DNA of 64,000 nucleotides from Megachile rotundata (GCF_050947335.1 NC_134991.1:4898001-4962000); one strand, 5' to 3'; shown: positions 1 through 12,553, counted from the stretch's first letter. Program-made: numbers and translations. Notes: generated by a model not told the origin, from the sequence alone.

Positions 1-1474
1 TTGCACCAAGAATTAATATATTACTTTGAAATAAACCAATAGTTTCTCGTATCCGTTATATGTATGTATGAAAGTGGCATGGTCGCTACAGAATAGGTCT
101 TTGTTATCCGTCTAAAACTTTGTCAATTTCACAAGTTCAAAAATTCTTTCTACAGTTTCATGTTTTCTACAAAATACAAAAAAAAAAATAAATTCTTTTG
201 AACCCCTTAACGGAAAAAAAACGGCTATGAAGAACAAAGTGTGCCAAAATTATTGCAGAAACAAGGAGAGCTATTATTTTTGTCCTCGTTCACCTCTGCT
301 GTTTTCTGATACTTTTATGTTAACAAATTGCATGTAAACTTTTGATGTTTAAAAATCGATCATTTTACGTACAACAGTCCAGTCCCTTACCAAATTTATT
401 CTTGAAACAAACACATATTCTAGCTTACAGATAATTAAACGTGTTCTTAATGTACTGAATATCAGGACAATAAATGTATTTCGTTTATTTTTAACAAATC
501 ATCCAAAATTTACCGAAAATTTCAAATAAATGTGGAAATTTCGCTTAACGCACATCATTAGCGAGATATGTCACTAGCGATGTATTGATCGATAAAAGTG
601 TCGAACGAATAAAGCACGATAACTTTTCTCTGTCGGTAGCTTAATCGTTGTTCGAAGTGCCTTGGTCAATATACAATATACATAGTATCGACAATAGCCG
701 TAAGTGCAATAACCCAAGCGCTGTACCCACTTTCCCGGTAACCGTAATTAAACGCACGTGTCACTGGTAACGATAACGCTTCGCGATATGTCGGCATCGT
801 GCACCGGATCCTGTGGGAACGTCGCATCCGCTTCAAGATAATTGTGAGCGATCGCTCGTTATGAGCGTCGTTAACCACCGAGAAGCGCCATTGGTTCGAA
901 GCGTGCTTGTCATTGCAGACATTAGTTGATGATGCTTTACCGCTTTCGTCTTGCTTTACAGCTTCGCTTTAATAATTGAAACGAAGCGGACTAGAAAATA
1001 CCTTCTAAATTCCACCCCGAACAAATTTCAATTTGTACTATCCGCATCGTTCGTAATTAAAATTTAATACATGTAGGGAATCAATTTGTACAATTTTATT
1101 TTAATAACTACGTTTTACAATCAACTGATCCAATTTTCTGATTGTCAAACAATTTTGAAAAACGTTGACAGCTTTTTCACAACTCGTTAGACAACTTTTC
1201 AATGATTGTCACACGAATTCAATAATAGTGCATTCTCACGTCGTTTATATATGTATATTACATTCTTTATATTACATAAGAGTTACAAGCATCCCCAATT
1301 ACACACAAACCATTCATATTCTACGTATATGACACTTGTAATTGTTGGCATATATAAAAATCAATATTTGCATTTCACTTAGGGAACATATGCCAATAAC
1401 TAACACCTTTAGTCTTGCCAGTAATTTAATCAGATTTTTGAAGGCAAGAAGGCAAGAAAGGAAAGAAACCATTT
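1..1474. other. AT-rich unique DNA with a GC-richer patch at about 540-960
   Basis: No gene is recognisable here. Most of the stretch is AT-rich with short homopolymer runs. About 540-960 is clearly richer in G+C and CpG than its surroundings and contains a 70-codon open frame on the minus strand (666-878) that resembles no family I know. The patch could be a regulatory region, an exon or an old transposon fragment; the sequence alone does not decide. Confidence 0.4.
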
Positions 1475-1805
1475 TCTTCGTGGATTTTAGAGAACTTCAG
1501 AATTGGGTTGTGAAAATCTAGAGATTCGGGGATATAGGAATTTAGCAATTCAGCGATTTGGGGATTTAGCGGTTTGAGGATTTGAAGATTTGGTGTTTCA
1601 AGACTTGGGGGTCCAGAAAATCTAGGCATTTGGAGATGTGGAAACTTTAGGATTTAAAAACTGGGGGTCTAAAGATTTGGAGATGTAGGAATTTGGGACG
1701 TAAAGATTTAGGGATGTATGGATTTGGAAATATCGGAATTTGAGGATATAGGATTTTGGAGATGTAGGTATTTAGGGATGCAGGAATTTTAGGATTTTGG
1801 AAAGA
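1475..1805. repeat. Degenerate GGATTTRGG/GAATTTGG tract
   Basis: The plus strand is built from loose repeats of roughly 8-11 bases such as GGATTTAGG, GGATTTGGA and GAATTTGGG. The two minus-strand open frames over it (1426-1629 and 1647-1841) read as low-complexity Ile-Pro-Lys/Asn-Pro-Gln peptides and are products of the repeat, not genes. Similar tracts recur in the window, some G-rich on the plus strand like this one and one large one C-rich. Confidence 0.75.
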
Positions 1806-2049
1806 AAATAGTTTCTTTCCTTTCTTGTCTTTTTTTTCCATCGACAGACCTGATACAAACAGAAGTAGGTTTGGAAAAATTCGATTACAAATTATTAAAA
1901 TAATTTGAGGAACATATTTATTGATACATTGATGTATTTTTATTACAGATTATTTAATCAGGTTGTAAATTCTCTTAATTCGTCAATCTAAAAATATAAA
2001 TATAGCGGTGTACATTACAATGCAACATGCCGATAAATAAACAAATATC

Positions 2050-2153
2050 AACGTTATGCCGCAACTTCTAGTGTATTACCTAACTATTGCCTAAGTTTTT
2101 GAAATTCTCATACTATTGTCAAAAGTTCTTTCTCTATTTTGTTATAATTCGTC
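2050..2153 (-). pseudogene. RNase H scrap of the same gypsy-like element
   Basis: On the minus strand, one frame off the RT fragment, bases about 2150-2115 encode NYNKIEKELLTIV, the conserved start of the second RNase H motif in Ty3/gypsy elements. A stop sits where Trp is expected. A weaker continuation follows (Leu-Arg-Gln, stop, Leu-Gly) to about 2050. So a deletion has removed everything between the start of RT and RNase H, with a frame change at the junction near 2155. Further stops show decay. Confidence 0.7.
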
Positions 2154-3416
2154 TTAGTCCATAAATTCATTAAGTTTCCTAAAGTCTATAACTACTCTCC
2201 ATATCATTTTGCCTGATGCGTCAATCGTTTTGGGAACCACCCAAACAGGTGCGTTATAAGGTGAATCTGAAGGTTCAATAAATCCTTTATTTAATATTTC
2301 GTCTATCTGTCTTTCTATCTCTTGTCTGTGACTTTGTGTAGGTTTGTATGACTCCATATTAACAGGTCTTTGAGGCTTTGATTCGATTTTGTAAGAGGTT
2401 ACGTTTGTAGGAGGAAGAGGATCTAACGCAAACGCATCCATATAATAATTAATAATAATTTTCTCTATTATGGCTTTATAATTTGGTTCAATATGGGAAG
2501 TACGTAATTTTGACAGAAGTGTGTTGATTTTATTTAATTCCCTTTCCTCGGTATGAATTTCAGCCTGACAGGTAGAAATTTTGTTCCTACCTGTGTTGAT
2601 AAAGCAAACGTGGGTTAGATTTTGGTTCACGTACATTTCCTTGATTGTACTCTCGCCTGGTTCGAGATCTAATTCAATATGTAGGTTGATCCTAAATTCA
2701 TCTAAGAATAAACGGGTGTTATTAAATGCATAATTATATTGTTGGAGAAAAAGTAAACCTACTATGCTGTCGCCAGGAAAAGGAAAGGAATCTGAGACAA
2801 CATGGAATACATGGTCTTTGTCTGCTATATGGATGGTAACAGTTTCGTTTGACACATATCTGTCATTCCCCACTAATATCGTCTGGGTGTTATAACTTCG
2901 TGGACGAATTGTACTGCTTTCTTTAATTAAATTCACACTCGCACTAGTATCTATCACAATTCGCCGCACTACATTTTTTTTGGATGTGATTACGTACTGA
3001 AGTCTTTCTGGTTTGCTGTGTATTCTTGCTATTCCTTGATCTCGCTCTCTTCTTTCGGTATTGTATAGTTCACCCGTGGTGGTAGCTTTCCTTGTTGATC
3101 CCGAAAATTGATTACTAGGCCGCGTTAATGATTGAGTAGGTCCCTGTTCCATGTTGCATCGTCCAGTTGGTGGAGGGTTGTTTACTTCAGGTTGTAAATG
3201 AGAACTTGTTTGCAGGGGTCGTCTTAAGTCACGCAGCCAGGATGATTCACTTTCTTCCTTTATTACGTTTGCGTTTAAAATTCTAGCCAGATTAACGATT
3301 TCTTGTCGCCGATTTCTATTTTCTTGCTCGAACAAATTTATATGATCAGCCAATGCCTTAGTTACTGCACTGACAGCTTGTTTAATTTCATTAATAGACT
3401 GGTCTGGTTTGGCCAT
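2154..3416 (-). pseudogene. Gag-remnant/protease/RT-start polyprotein fragment of a gypsy-like element
   Basis: A 420-codon open frame. Residues 1 to about 75 are charged and possibly gag-derived; about 75-145 is Pro/Thr/Arg-rich linker. Residues about 148-245 look like a retropepsin: an Asp-Thr-Ser-Ala-Ser site after hydrophobic residues, then a flap region and a GLLFLQQY-like segment. The usual third residue of the active-site triad is Gly (D-T/S-G); here it is Ser, so activity is doubtful. Residues about 355-415 match the N-terminal fingers of Ty3/gypsy RT, with a conserved run ending WRVVIDFRKLNE. The frame ends straight after this, so the catalytic YxDD part of RT is absent. The start is the first Met after the leader, about 140 bases inside the LTR. 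Confidence 0.85.
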
Positions 3417-3554
3417 TTCACTTTGTTTAGTAACCGTTCTCTTGCGTACAAGAATAGGATCCTCGTTGGAAGTTATGACTTGTCTCGGTTGGTTGATACC
3501 ATTTGACGCTTGTCGTCAAAAGTAGCGCTCGTAGTCACCAAAAATCACCAAAAA

Positions 3555-3924
3555 TGTGACGTCTAAGCAACTGTTATCGAGTTCCAAGGTGAACTTACAC
3601 TCGATTTCTAATATTAGCAGAAAAACTAAATCGTGAAAGACTTTGGAATACTTTTATTTATCGGTAACTGGTAGGTTAACGTCTTTTACGGTACTGAGTC
3701 GAATCAGAAGGGTTTGGGGTCTTATATATGTAGGGAGGCTCGTCAGGTATAAGTTCGCAAGCCTAACGGTACAATGAAGGGTCCTAGGGCCGCTCTTGTA
3801 TTTTAATGACTCATGGATGATATGTCCGGGAGAAAGACTTATTAGCATGTTTTCCTCAAATGGTTGATTTGAGGAAAATTTAATATTTGAGGTCCGTCAC
3901 TCTGGCAAGACTATTGACGTCACT
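3555..3924 (-). repeat. LTR of the truncated gypsy-like element
   Basis: About 370 bp with short inverted ends: AGTGACGTCA at the minus-strand start (3924) and GACGTCACA at its end (about 3555). In minus orientation it has a TATA-like CATATATAAG at 3721-3730 and an AATAAA at about 3653-3658, in the right order for U3-R-U5. It lies directly upstream of the polyprotein fragment. A primer-site-like TGG occurs at about 3540, but I could not match it to a tRNA. The exact 3' edge is uncertain by a few bases. Confidence 0.65.
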
Positions 3925-4541
3925 TACGGGCATAATGCAGACGCTCCCTTATGAGTCAGAACTAAACATCGTGGCTAATTAGGGTGTAGTTTGGTGAACT
4001 ATATCGTCGAAGATCGTTCTTGTAATGTAGTTCACGATCAATATACAAAATTATCGATAAAGTGTAGGACGTCTCGAGCACGAGGAAAAAGGATCACGAA
4101 TAGCTTGCGCCTAATGGCACTTGAAGGAACATCCAAATAAGAATCAATTGAAAAGATTTTACTTCTGAGTTTTATTAAAAACTAATTTGCTTTTTTAATT
4201 GCAATCATATTTAATTACATTCAAGGTTTAAGCTCGAAATTGACGTACAAACTTTTGTTTATTTACGGGGTAAGTACGAAAAGTATTTGAAGTCTTTAAA
4301 ATTTGTGCTGAACGCATTCAATAACATTAATTTTGCCGTGATCGGTAATTTTAACTTGTCAAGTTATCGGAATTCTTAGTACACGAATCGTAAGGTATAT
4401 TCAGATACGAAAGTTTTAGTAAGGTTTTAAAAGTTTTATGTTTAAACAGTATCATTATTACTTATATAAACATTATTTATTTATTAAGTTGCACTTTATA
4501 TCTATATCATTTTTGCATGTGAGACATTGACTCCATCATAT
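3925..4541. other. Non-coding DNA, nothing recognised
   Basis: Bases 3925-4130 are somewhat richer in G+C than the rest and could still belong to the insertion or to an older repeat. The remainder is AT-rich. No open frame or structured element is evident. Confidence 0.4.
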
Positions 4542-4920
4542 GATTTATTTGTCAGATACGTCGGGCATAATTAACTATTCACTGGAATATGAAAATAAAT
4601 AAAATTAAAATATTATGTCTATTGATTTATTTGTCAAATGCGTTAATCAAAACAAATTATTCATTACTACAACATTGAAATGAAGACAGTTGAAATGTTA
4701 TGTCTGTTGATGTTTATTGTTATGTCCATTGATTCATTTGTCAGATGTGTCAGTCCGAACAAATTATTCGCTGCTACAATATGAAGACAGACAAAGAAAG
4801 TTAAACTGTTACATCTATTGATGTCTATTGTTATATCTGTAGATTCATTTGATAGGTATGTCAGCCAGAACTAAATATCCACTGCTACAATATGAAAACA
4901 AATAAAAAAGTTAAAATGTA
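4542..4920. repeat. Degenerate tandem repeat, four units of about 80-110 bp
   Basis: Units start at about 4542, 4626, 4733 and 4844. Each begins GATTTATTTGTCARATRYG or a close variant, continues with AACAAATTATTCRCTGCTACAAT, and ends near a TGTCTATTG/TGTCCATTG motif. Units differ by substitutions and short indels. This is a small, old minisatellite with no coding potential. Confidence 0.75.
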
Positions 4921-5292
4921 TCTACTTTATATTCAGCGAATCTGAAATACGGAAATTATAATTAGACATAAATTTCATATTGAAGCGTATTAAAAATGCG
5001 AGAAAGATTTATCACAAATTGAACTGCGAATGCGTCAAGCATTAGACTCTTCAAAATACAGCAAGGGGTTAGCGTTCAACAACCATCTGGATTTATAGCA
5101 CTTAATAGGGGTTTCTTATCGATTTTTATTCACTTAATACGAATCTAAATACCACTTTTTCCAGCAACTTTAAGGTTTGAGAAAGTTGATTCTGAAAAAA
5201 ATTCGAACATTAAACTTTGAAGATATTTTATGCATATAGTACTATTTTTGTTTATGTAGATATCTATTTATTTAGTTCCACTTTGCAGCTAA

Positions 5293-5467
5293 GTCATTAG
5301 GTACTAAGGAAGTAACGAAGTAGCAGTGAAAGAAGTCATTAAGGATTAATGAAGTAACGACGTAGTGATGAAATAACTCATTAAGCATTAACAAAGTAAT
5401 GAAGTAGTAATGCAGTAAGTCATTAATTATTAATGAGGCAACGAAGAAGTAACTATGTGAGTCATTA
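5293..5467. repeat. Tandem repeat, about 42-bp unit, four copies
   Basis: The phrase GTCATTA (once CTCATTA) recurs at 5293, 5335, 5378, 5419 and 5461, giving periods of 42, 43, 41 and 42. Each unit carries a GAAGTAACGAAGTAG-like core. A 119-codon open frame starting at 5433 begins in this array and runs into AT-rich DNA; it looks accidental. Confidence 0.8.
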
Positions 5468-8400
5468 TTTTATGTATCGTCCTGTATCATATAAATCAAT
5501 CCTAGACAATATAGTTTCAATTTTAGCTATTGTATATCCTGAAAATCTAATAAATACCTTTTTTAAAACCCTCGTATTTTTACTATTTTTTCCTGATACT
5601 GTAATATCACAAGAGTGTTCAGCCAAAATTTTAACTCTTTATATTAAAATCGAACAAAATTTTGAGTTTTCATGTCGAAACCATCATTTTATTAATTTTT
5701 TGACGGTTCTATCGTATTCACCGTTTAAATTTACCGAAATCATCTGTGAAATATGTTGGAACAATTTCCAAAGATTATTTATAATTTTTTAAAATATTTT
5801 TAGTTGCTGGAGTCTTAAACGTCTCCATGAGCAAAGTATTCAATATTATTAAGTTCATTTATAGTAATCCAAAACACATTATTTTTTAAATCATCTTGAT
5901 CACGTTAAATGCTAAATTATACCTAAACACAGAATCATTATACTATGTTATCAATTTCTTAAATTTATTAAAACACAAACCCTTAAATACTTCGATTTTT
6001 GTACGTTCATTGAGACCACTTTCAAAATGAACGTCTTACTTACGGAAATTATAGAATTTTAATAACACTGAAGTTTTAACAAAATTGTACAATTTCAATA
6101 AAACAGACTTTTGTCAATTTAAGAGTACATTGTATATATTTCAAGCGCGCTGTCTCGTATTTCAAAAAGTGTGTAAACTGTAACGAACTGATGATTAAAT
6201 TTTTGAAAGTTGCGAAAGAAAAATAACGTGCACATGCAGTTACCAATAAAGCTTGATTGATTGTCAATCAGTCACGGGTCGTAACACTGGTGAATCGACT
6301 ATATGGCAAAAGCGAAGCTGTAGATTGCAAAATGGCGAAAGAATTTATATATCGTTTTATTACCGTGGAGAATTTGTCATTTTTGTAGTGTACCTTTTTT
6401 TAGATATGCTGTATATTCAGGACACAGATTCTTGTGACGGAAAGCACTTGTCAATATTACACGTTACATTTCGAAGTAGTGTACTTTATTCGCATTCGGG
6501 CAATCTCCGAGAAACGTTGACATGTTTTTCGATGCATTAAGCTGTCACGACAGATTTGTCAGTAACAAGTACCAAATTCGTCTTTACCTCTGAAATATTT
6601 AAAAGAATTCATGGAGAGTGTACGAAAACAAAGATTATTTTAAATAAATTTATTTCGTGAAAGATTAGCATTTTTTGTAATTTAATATTATTTTTATATT
6701 ACTTATGCAAAAATTTTATTTTAAATTTTAACATTTGACCATTTGATTGATGTTAACTCAAGAATTAAAAAAACTTTGAAATTAGTAAATTCAAGGTTTT
6801 AAAATTTATTATTATTTAATAACTATTTAAAAACTTGATAATTCAAAAATTCAAAAATCTTGAAATTCATAAATATAAAGATACGAAAAGGCTACGTTAT
6901 TCATAAACGCACATACATACAAATAGATGTACTCATAATAGAATACTTAACATTTGAAATAAATTGTCAGTCGAAAATTAAAATGTATGATTTTCCAGTT
7001 TTTAATTTTTGTAATCGCATAAATAAAGTTAAATTGTAGGAGACTACATAATAATGAGATTAAATATATTACAAATACTAATAAATCACATGCGACAAGC
7101 ATTATATTCAATACAAAAAAATCTAATTTATAACTCTGCGAAAGTAAATCCTGAGTATACAACGTATAATTACGGGCAACCCCATTTTAAACAGTGTCGT
7201 CCTAACCCACCTCTGCTCTCCCTTGATACCAGCATTCTCTTTGTTTTTTATTTTACGCTTTATCACCGAGCAAGTACAATACAGAGTGCGTGTTACGCGA
7301 GGGTGCCAAGTAGAAAAGATATTGGCAAAACGAGGAGAGAAGAATAGCGTAGGCGGAAGATGGATATATGTAGTAGGAGGAAGAATATCTGCTCGCGTGA
7401 AAACGAGAAAAAAAAGAATAATTATTTTTATGGGCGTTAATACATCTCGCCTCTGCTTTTTACCAAACTTAAGCAAAGATAATCCCTTTCTAAATATTAT
7501 TCGAGTGCAACTCTTATAGTAGTACATACTCTTATATTGAGATATACGAGTAATTTGTATACTATATGTATGTATGTAGGTATGTGTGAGTGTACACATG
7601 CATCATGGCGTGTAATTGTCTGTAATACTTTGTCAAAGATATATCGCTTATGTAAGATTAATAGTTATTAAATATAAATATGTCCTCAAATTATCATGTT
7701 TATTTTCCTACTTTTATAATTTTGAAATTTGATAATTTGTAAATCTAGAAATTCAAAAATGTAGACACATCACATTTTCAAATTAACAAATTCACAAATA
7801 TCAACCTTTACAGTCTAGAACTACAATAATTTTCTAGTTTAATTTCAAACATTTCATCATTTATGAATCTACAAATATAGAAAACAATTAAAAAATTGAA
7901 AAAGTCTGCTACACAACGAAGTGTATATCGCCTTCAATATTCCATTATTTTCCTCGAACACGATTCTTTTGTCCGCACTGTTTCAAATTTCATGCTCTGT
8001 TTCAAACCTGAAACTGTATTTGATTTGATCGCAAGAGACGCGACATCACCTTGCTCGGTACGAGTATGGTTGTTCATTTGGAACCGAAGACAGTAATGAA
8101 GGTAACACGCACATGAAGTCTGGCAGAAATGTGTCGACACACAGAATAGTCAGACTGTTAGCAGCAAACATCTTCATCTATGGTAAGCACGGGTTTCTAC
8201 GGGCACAGTGGCATTATTTAAGACACAATGACACGCGACACGACATCCCCGACCACGGACAGGATGAGGGTCGACAGGGAAGGGTAACCTTTGGGAGCAT
8301 TTATATGGCGTCTTGCCGTTGCTCTCACATAATGCACAGTCTAAGCTCGTAGGTTACAGGAGTTGCGGTGAACAATGAATCTCGGAATACAAAGTAGTTC

Positions 8401-11152
8401 CGCGTTTCCAAACTTGAGAGTCATTCTATTTCTCTCTTCCAACTGTTCTCTCCCTTCCAATCATGCGATGTTAATCTCGATCTCTTCCCTCCTTTCACGG
8501 TTCTGCAAACCACCGAAACTTACGAGTCAATAATCAGGCACGTTTTATTTTCTGCGCTTAACTGGGGAGGCATTGCAATAGCTAAGCACATATATATTTA
8601 GTTATTGTTAGGATATGTCAATCTAAATTTCAATATTGGCGCCAATTAGAGAAGGTGCAAGGATTGTGAGAGCAGCACCTTTTTCCACGCGATTGTAAAA
8701 AATTATCTGTTCTTCCGCTGCATGATGGCAACAATTCTAAGAATTAGTTTATTATAAAATAATAATTTTGTTCTTTTCAACATGTATAAAGCATTCTCTC
8801 TCTGTATACAAATATTAAAATTAAACAAGTGAGATAAAAAGAATCAGATCAATTTATGTTTATAAAACAAACAAACAAATTTTCAAGATTTATATACTTA
8901 ACATTACTTATTTTGGGAGAGGACACGAACTTCGGTAGTATAAACTATACGTTTTGAGAATGTTTCATGGCACGTGTTCATACTGCGACACCTGGAACGT
9001 GTGGAGATCTGTTTTTCCGTTGATCGGGAACATTGGAAATCTCCACGAATGTATAAAAAACGCTCTACATTGTTATTATGTTGCAGTCGAATTATGTCAT
9101 TCGAACAGCTTAATATATTTAGAATAAAGAAGCCATCTTCAATTTCAATCATCTTGAAATATATTGTCCAGGTCATCATTCTAAATAACTTTTTACTGTA
9201 CATATGATAGATGGACTCTTTTAATTTTCGAGATATTTGAAAAAATAGTTATCTTAAGACCACATAAATTTTCAATAGCATTTCGCGTTCAATAGAGCGC
9301 CTTGTGTATATATGTATGTACACAAATCTTGATTATGTTTCTTATTAAAGTTGACTCAATGTCTAAAGTTATCAGCGAACTTGATATTTCTTGTATTTCA
9401 TGAACAATATACGACTAATCTAACTGTAACTAAGAACGCGACGAATTGTTAAATTATTTGTATTCTGAAAATGTTATTCGTCAATGATGACCTTAACAAC
9501 ATATTTCAAGGCAATCGAAATCGGAGGTGGCTCCCCTATTCTAACTATTTAGCCAACTTAAGTATGATAACATATTTAAAATAGTATTTCAGGGAAGACG
9601 ACAATTACTAAAAAGATAACCATGCATTGGAAACTGTGGATGGCAATTTCTTTTAGAGGATACGCGCGAAACGATCTACTGAAGAAAAGAGACGAAAAAC
9701 TGCACTCGGAGGCGCCAACCATCCATACTAGACATGGCGTGTGATATCAGTCACAGTGATTTATCACAGTAAGCACAAAATAACGATCATGATCGTGATT
9801 AAACTTCATTCACGACCGTTATCCGGAAGGTGGCGTTTTACGAGCGGTTTACGTTAACTGTGATCGTCAGTGTTCCGCAGACTCCCCTTAGCGGAAATTC
9901 AAGAAAATCAGTTTCATTTTTACCATTATTCATATTAAGCTTTTATACATTTATATGACAAGGTAATAATAATTATCAATAAAAGATAATAAGAAATGAG
10001 TTACAATTTAAAACAAGAGGCAGGTAGTTTTACGTATGATTGAATTTGATAATAAATTTTATGAACATTCTTGAAATTAAAAATTAAATTTATACTTACA
10101 ATTTATTTACTATTTTTGGTTTTACGTCTTCCTTTTCCTAATAAGAAAATTACATTAACATTGCTTTTACATTATTATATAATACATGTATACATTATAT
10201 TATTATACATATTAATATATTATAATATTGTATGTATATTATATTATTACATAATACATATACATGTAATCTAACAGTAAAAACATAATTCGTGAAAAGT
10301 GAAAAGAATACTGTCTATCATTGTGATTGGCAATGAACGTGCTCACATCACCAATGATTCAAAAGTAGCAATTCACGCTATCTTTAATCCACACTTATAA
10401 AAGCAGGAAATAGAAACGTCGTTCACATAGTAATAATTGACTTTACATTTGCCATGTTCATGATAGACGATTTTTCAATTTTAGCATATACCTCAGCAAA
10501 CGCTGATTTTTTATTCTTGTACAAAAGACGGATTATTATTGTCATGTAATAGGACAGAAAAAAAGATAATATGTATACTTAAGTTCCAGTTAGACTCATA
10601 AACAGTAGATATGAAATGATGTTGAACTCCTTTCTGTTGCGAAAAATAACATAATAGAATTATGGTACAATAAATCCTTCCCTTGTGGATCTAGTGTAAA
10701 CTTACAACGTAGTTGTTATCAGATATTGGTATTCCTAATAGTTTTTTAATTACAAGGTACTTCGATTTGCTCTTTTGTTTAGTTTGAACAATGTGGTCCA
10801 CTATTAAGCTTTAGAATATGCCATAACGAGGAATTACACCTTCGGTTAGGCTTTGTAACCGTTTCAGAAATAACACCCAAGGAGTCATTACATTCTAACG
10901 CTAACGGGTTCTTAACTGTAGAGTTCGTTATTTTCTATTCATGTCAAGGTACTGTTTGGTTTTATTACTTGCTGCGGTCACTTTTTGGGGAAAACGCAGA
11001 CACATCGTGCGTCACTCAGGCCTCCATTTCCCCCCAAAGTTCTGTAGTCAATGGAAAACAGGAATTGGTTCCCCCACCCCCATTTTGTAAAATTGCACGC
11101 GTATAGCCAGCTTTTATTATTGTATAACATTCGCATTTAATTCTTATCATTG
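5468..11152. other. Long non-coding AT-rich stretch with no supported gene
   Basis: I found no gene or complete mobile element here. Short AATTTG-type tracts lie at about 6740-6890 and 7710-7900. An AT dinucleotide-like block lies at about 10170-10265. At 9782-9795 there is a 14-base perfect palindrome, ACGATCATGATCGT. Open frames at 7123-7599 (minus) and 7223-7519 (plus) overlap on opposite strands, have no recognisable motif, and are most likely chance frames. GC-richer patches occur at about 7200-7420, 8020-8350, 9640-9890 and 10970-11050. Confidence 0.45.
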
Positions 11153-11460
11153 TTAACCCTTTCGCTCCGAACGACGGATATATCCGTCATCCACATGAAA
11201 ACCCGCGAAGCCGAACGCCGGATATATCCGACATTCACATGATCGCCCTCTGGAAACGAACGCCGGATATATCCGACATTCATATGATCGCCCTCTACTC
11301 TTATTGTATATTATTTCTTCACTTTTTTCAATGAGACTTTTTTACCCGTTAAATAAGTTTATATCTTACGTAGATATTATAAGTATATTGTTTTAAAGAA
11401 AAATCTCTTTTCTTCCAAAATACACTATCCACGCGCAATGTGCACACTTTCGGCGGAAGG

Positions 11461-11512
11461 TCCCGTTCAGGCGGACTGAACCGCCGTCCCGTTCAGGCGG
11501 ACTGAACCGCCG
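11461..11512. repeat. Exact 26-bp tandem duplication
   Basis: A 26-base unit (TCCCGTTCAGGCGGACTGAA plus CCGCCG) occurs twice back to back, at 11461-11486 and 11487-11512, without a mismatch. Each unit can fold as GGCGG-ACTGAA-CCGCC. The second copy ends in CGCCG, which is the target site used by the adjoining Transib-like insertion. The duplication lies inside the piggyBac-like MITE. Confidence 0.9.
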
Positions 11513-12553
11513 CACAGTGTGTTGTTTGGCCAATCTAGATTCTAGAGTGACAAAAATCCTGCTTCAACGAAATATTGATTATTTTTCGTTTTATTAGTTT
11601 TTTATTAATCAAAAACATGATACTTCATTAAACATTAATGATTATATATAGTTGCTAAATTATTTAACAGTTAAATAAACATAACAATAAAATAAACATA
11701 CAAAATCATTATACAAATTTTTCTATTATATTATACATTATTTATTCTATAAAACTAGTATACAAAATCTTTATTATATTTTTTAAAACATGAATATATT
11801 TTTTAGTCAACGTTGCTTTCGTGTGATACATCTTCCGAGGAACTGGGATTAACTAATGGTTCTTCCAAGAATTGTTGTATTTCTATTATTATATTTTTCC
11901 GGACAGTTTTTTGAGAAGTTCATAAGTGTGAAATAAGCGGATCTGAAGAAATTAACATCTATTGAATAAATCCCTGTTAGTATCCATTCTTGAAGCTTTT
12001 CCGTTTTAACGAGAAGGACATGCGTCAGCGCGATATGTTTAAATAAAAATGATAGATGTCAATGTTTGTCTGTAATGCCCTTTCAGGTTTATGTTGTTTA
12101 TAAGTCTAGCTTTCGACACAAAAAGTGGCGACATGATATAAAGTGGTATACTATGTTAAAACTCTACCTATATTGTGAAATAGAATTTAAATTATATGCT
12201 AACATTTGAAAAGGTATAAAAGATTAATAAAATGCTTTCAAAATATGACAAGTGTAGAAATCATTCTGAATGATAGAAGATAACACTACGTACAAACAAA
12301 TATTAATATTGGATACTGGTACAACACAACTGTCAAAAATCTGAAGCGCGGAAAAAGTGTTCGTAGAGGCAGTTGCGTCAAACTACATTTTCAGATACTG
12401 TTAACAGATCATTACACATTGTTTTTTACATTAATATTGATATTTTCTTATAAAATGGACATTTTATTATCGATACATAATGTCAGCGGACATATCTGTG
12501 TAAGTTGAAAAATTGATTTTTGTCCCGCTGGATTGGCCAAACGACACACTGTG
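11513..12553. mobile_element. Non-autonomous Transib-like DNA transposon
   Basis: 1041 bp with inverted ends: left CACAGTGTGTTGTTTGGCC, right (read inward) CACAGTGTGTCGTTTGGCC, then CAATC and, after a few mismatches, GACAAAAATC on both sides. It is flanked by 5-bp direct repeats CGCCG (11508-11512 and 12554-12558). Transib transposons are known for ends starting CACWRTG, like the RAG recombination heptamer, and for GC-rich 5-bp duplications of CGNCG form. No transposase frame is present, so it is non-autonomous. Removing it restores a MITE end resembling that of the 51155-51774 relative, which supports the boundaries. Confidence 0.85.

Larger units (their letters stand above)
2050..3924 (-). 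mobile_element. Truncated Ty3/gypsy-like LTR retrotransposon
   Basis: Read on the minus strand, the order is LTR (3924 to 3555), a short leader, a gag-remnant/protease/RT-start reading frame (3416 to 2154), then an RNase H scrap (2153 to about 2050). This is the gene order of Ty3/gypsy elements. The rest of RT, the integrase and the second LTR are missing, and gag is much shorter than normal, so the copy is dead. No matching LTR exists downstream on the minus strand and no target duplication can be assigned. The AGTGAC start of the LTR recalls the 17.6/297 group of insect gypsy elements; that placement is tentative. Confidence 0.85.

Noticed and set aside
1426..1841. Pro/Ile/Asn-rich frames resembling a repeat protein
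   Set aside because: They are direct translations of the degenerate GGATTTGG tract; the same words elsewhere carry stops.
5433..5792. 119-codon plus-strand frame
   Set aside because: Begins in a 42-bp tandem repeat and continues through AT-rich DNA; no family resemblance.
7123..7599. 158-codon minus-strand frame opposed by a 98-codon plus frame
   Set aside because: No motif, unusual composition, and overlapping frames on both strands suggest chance.
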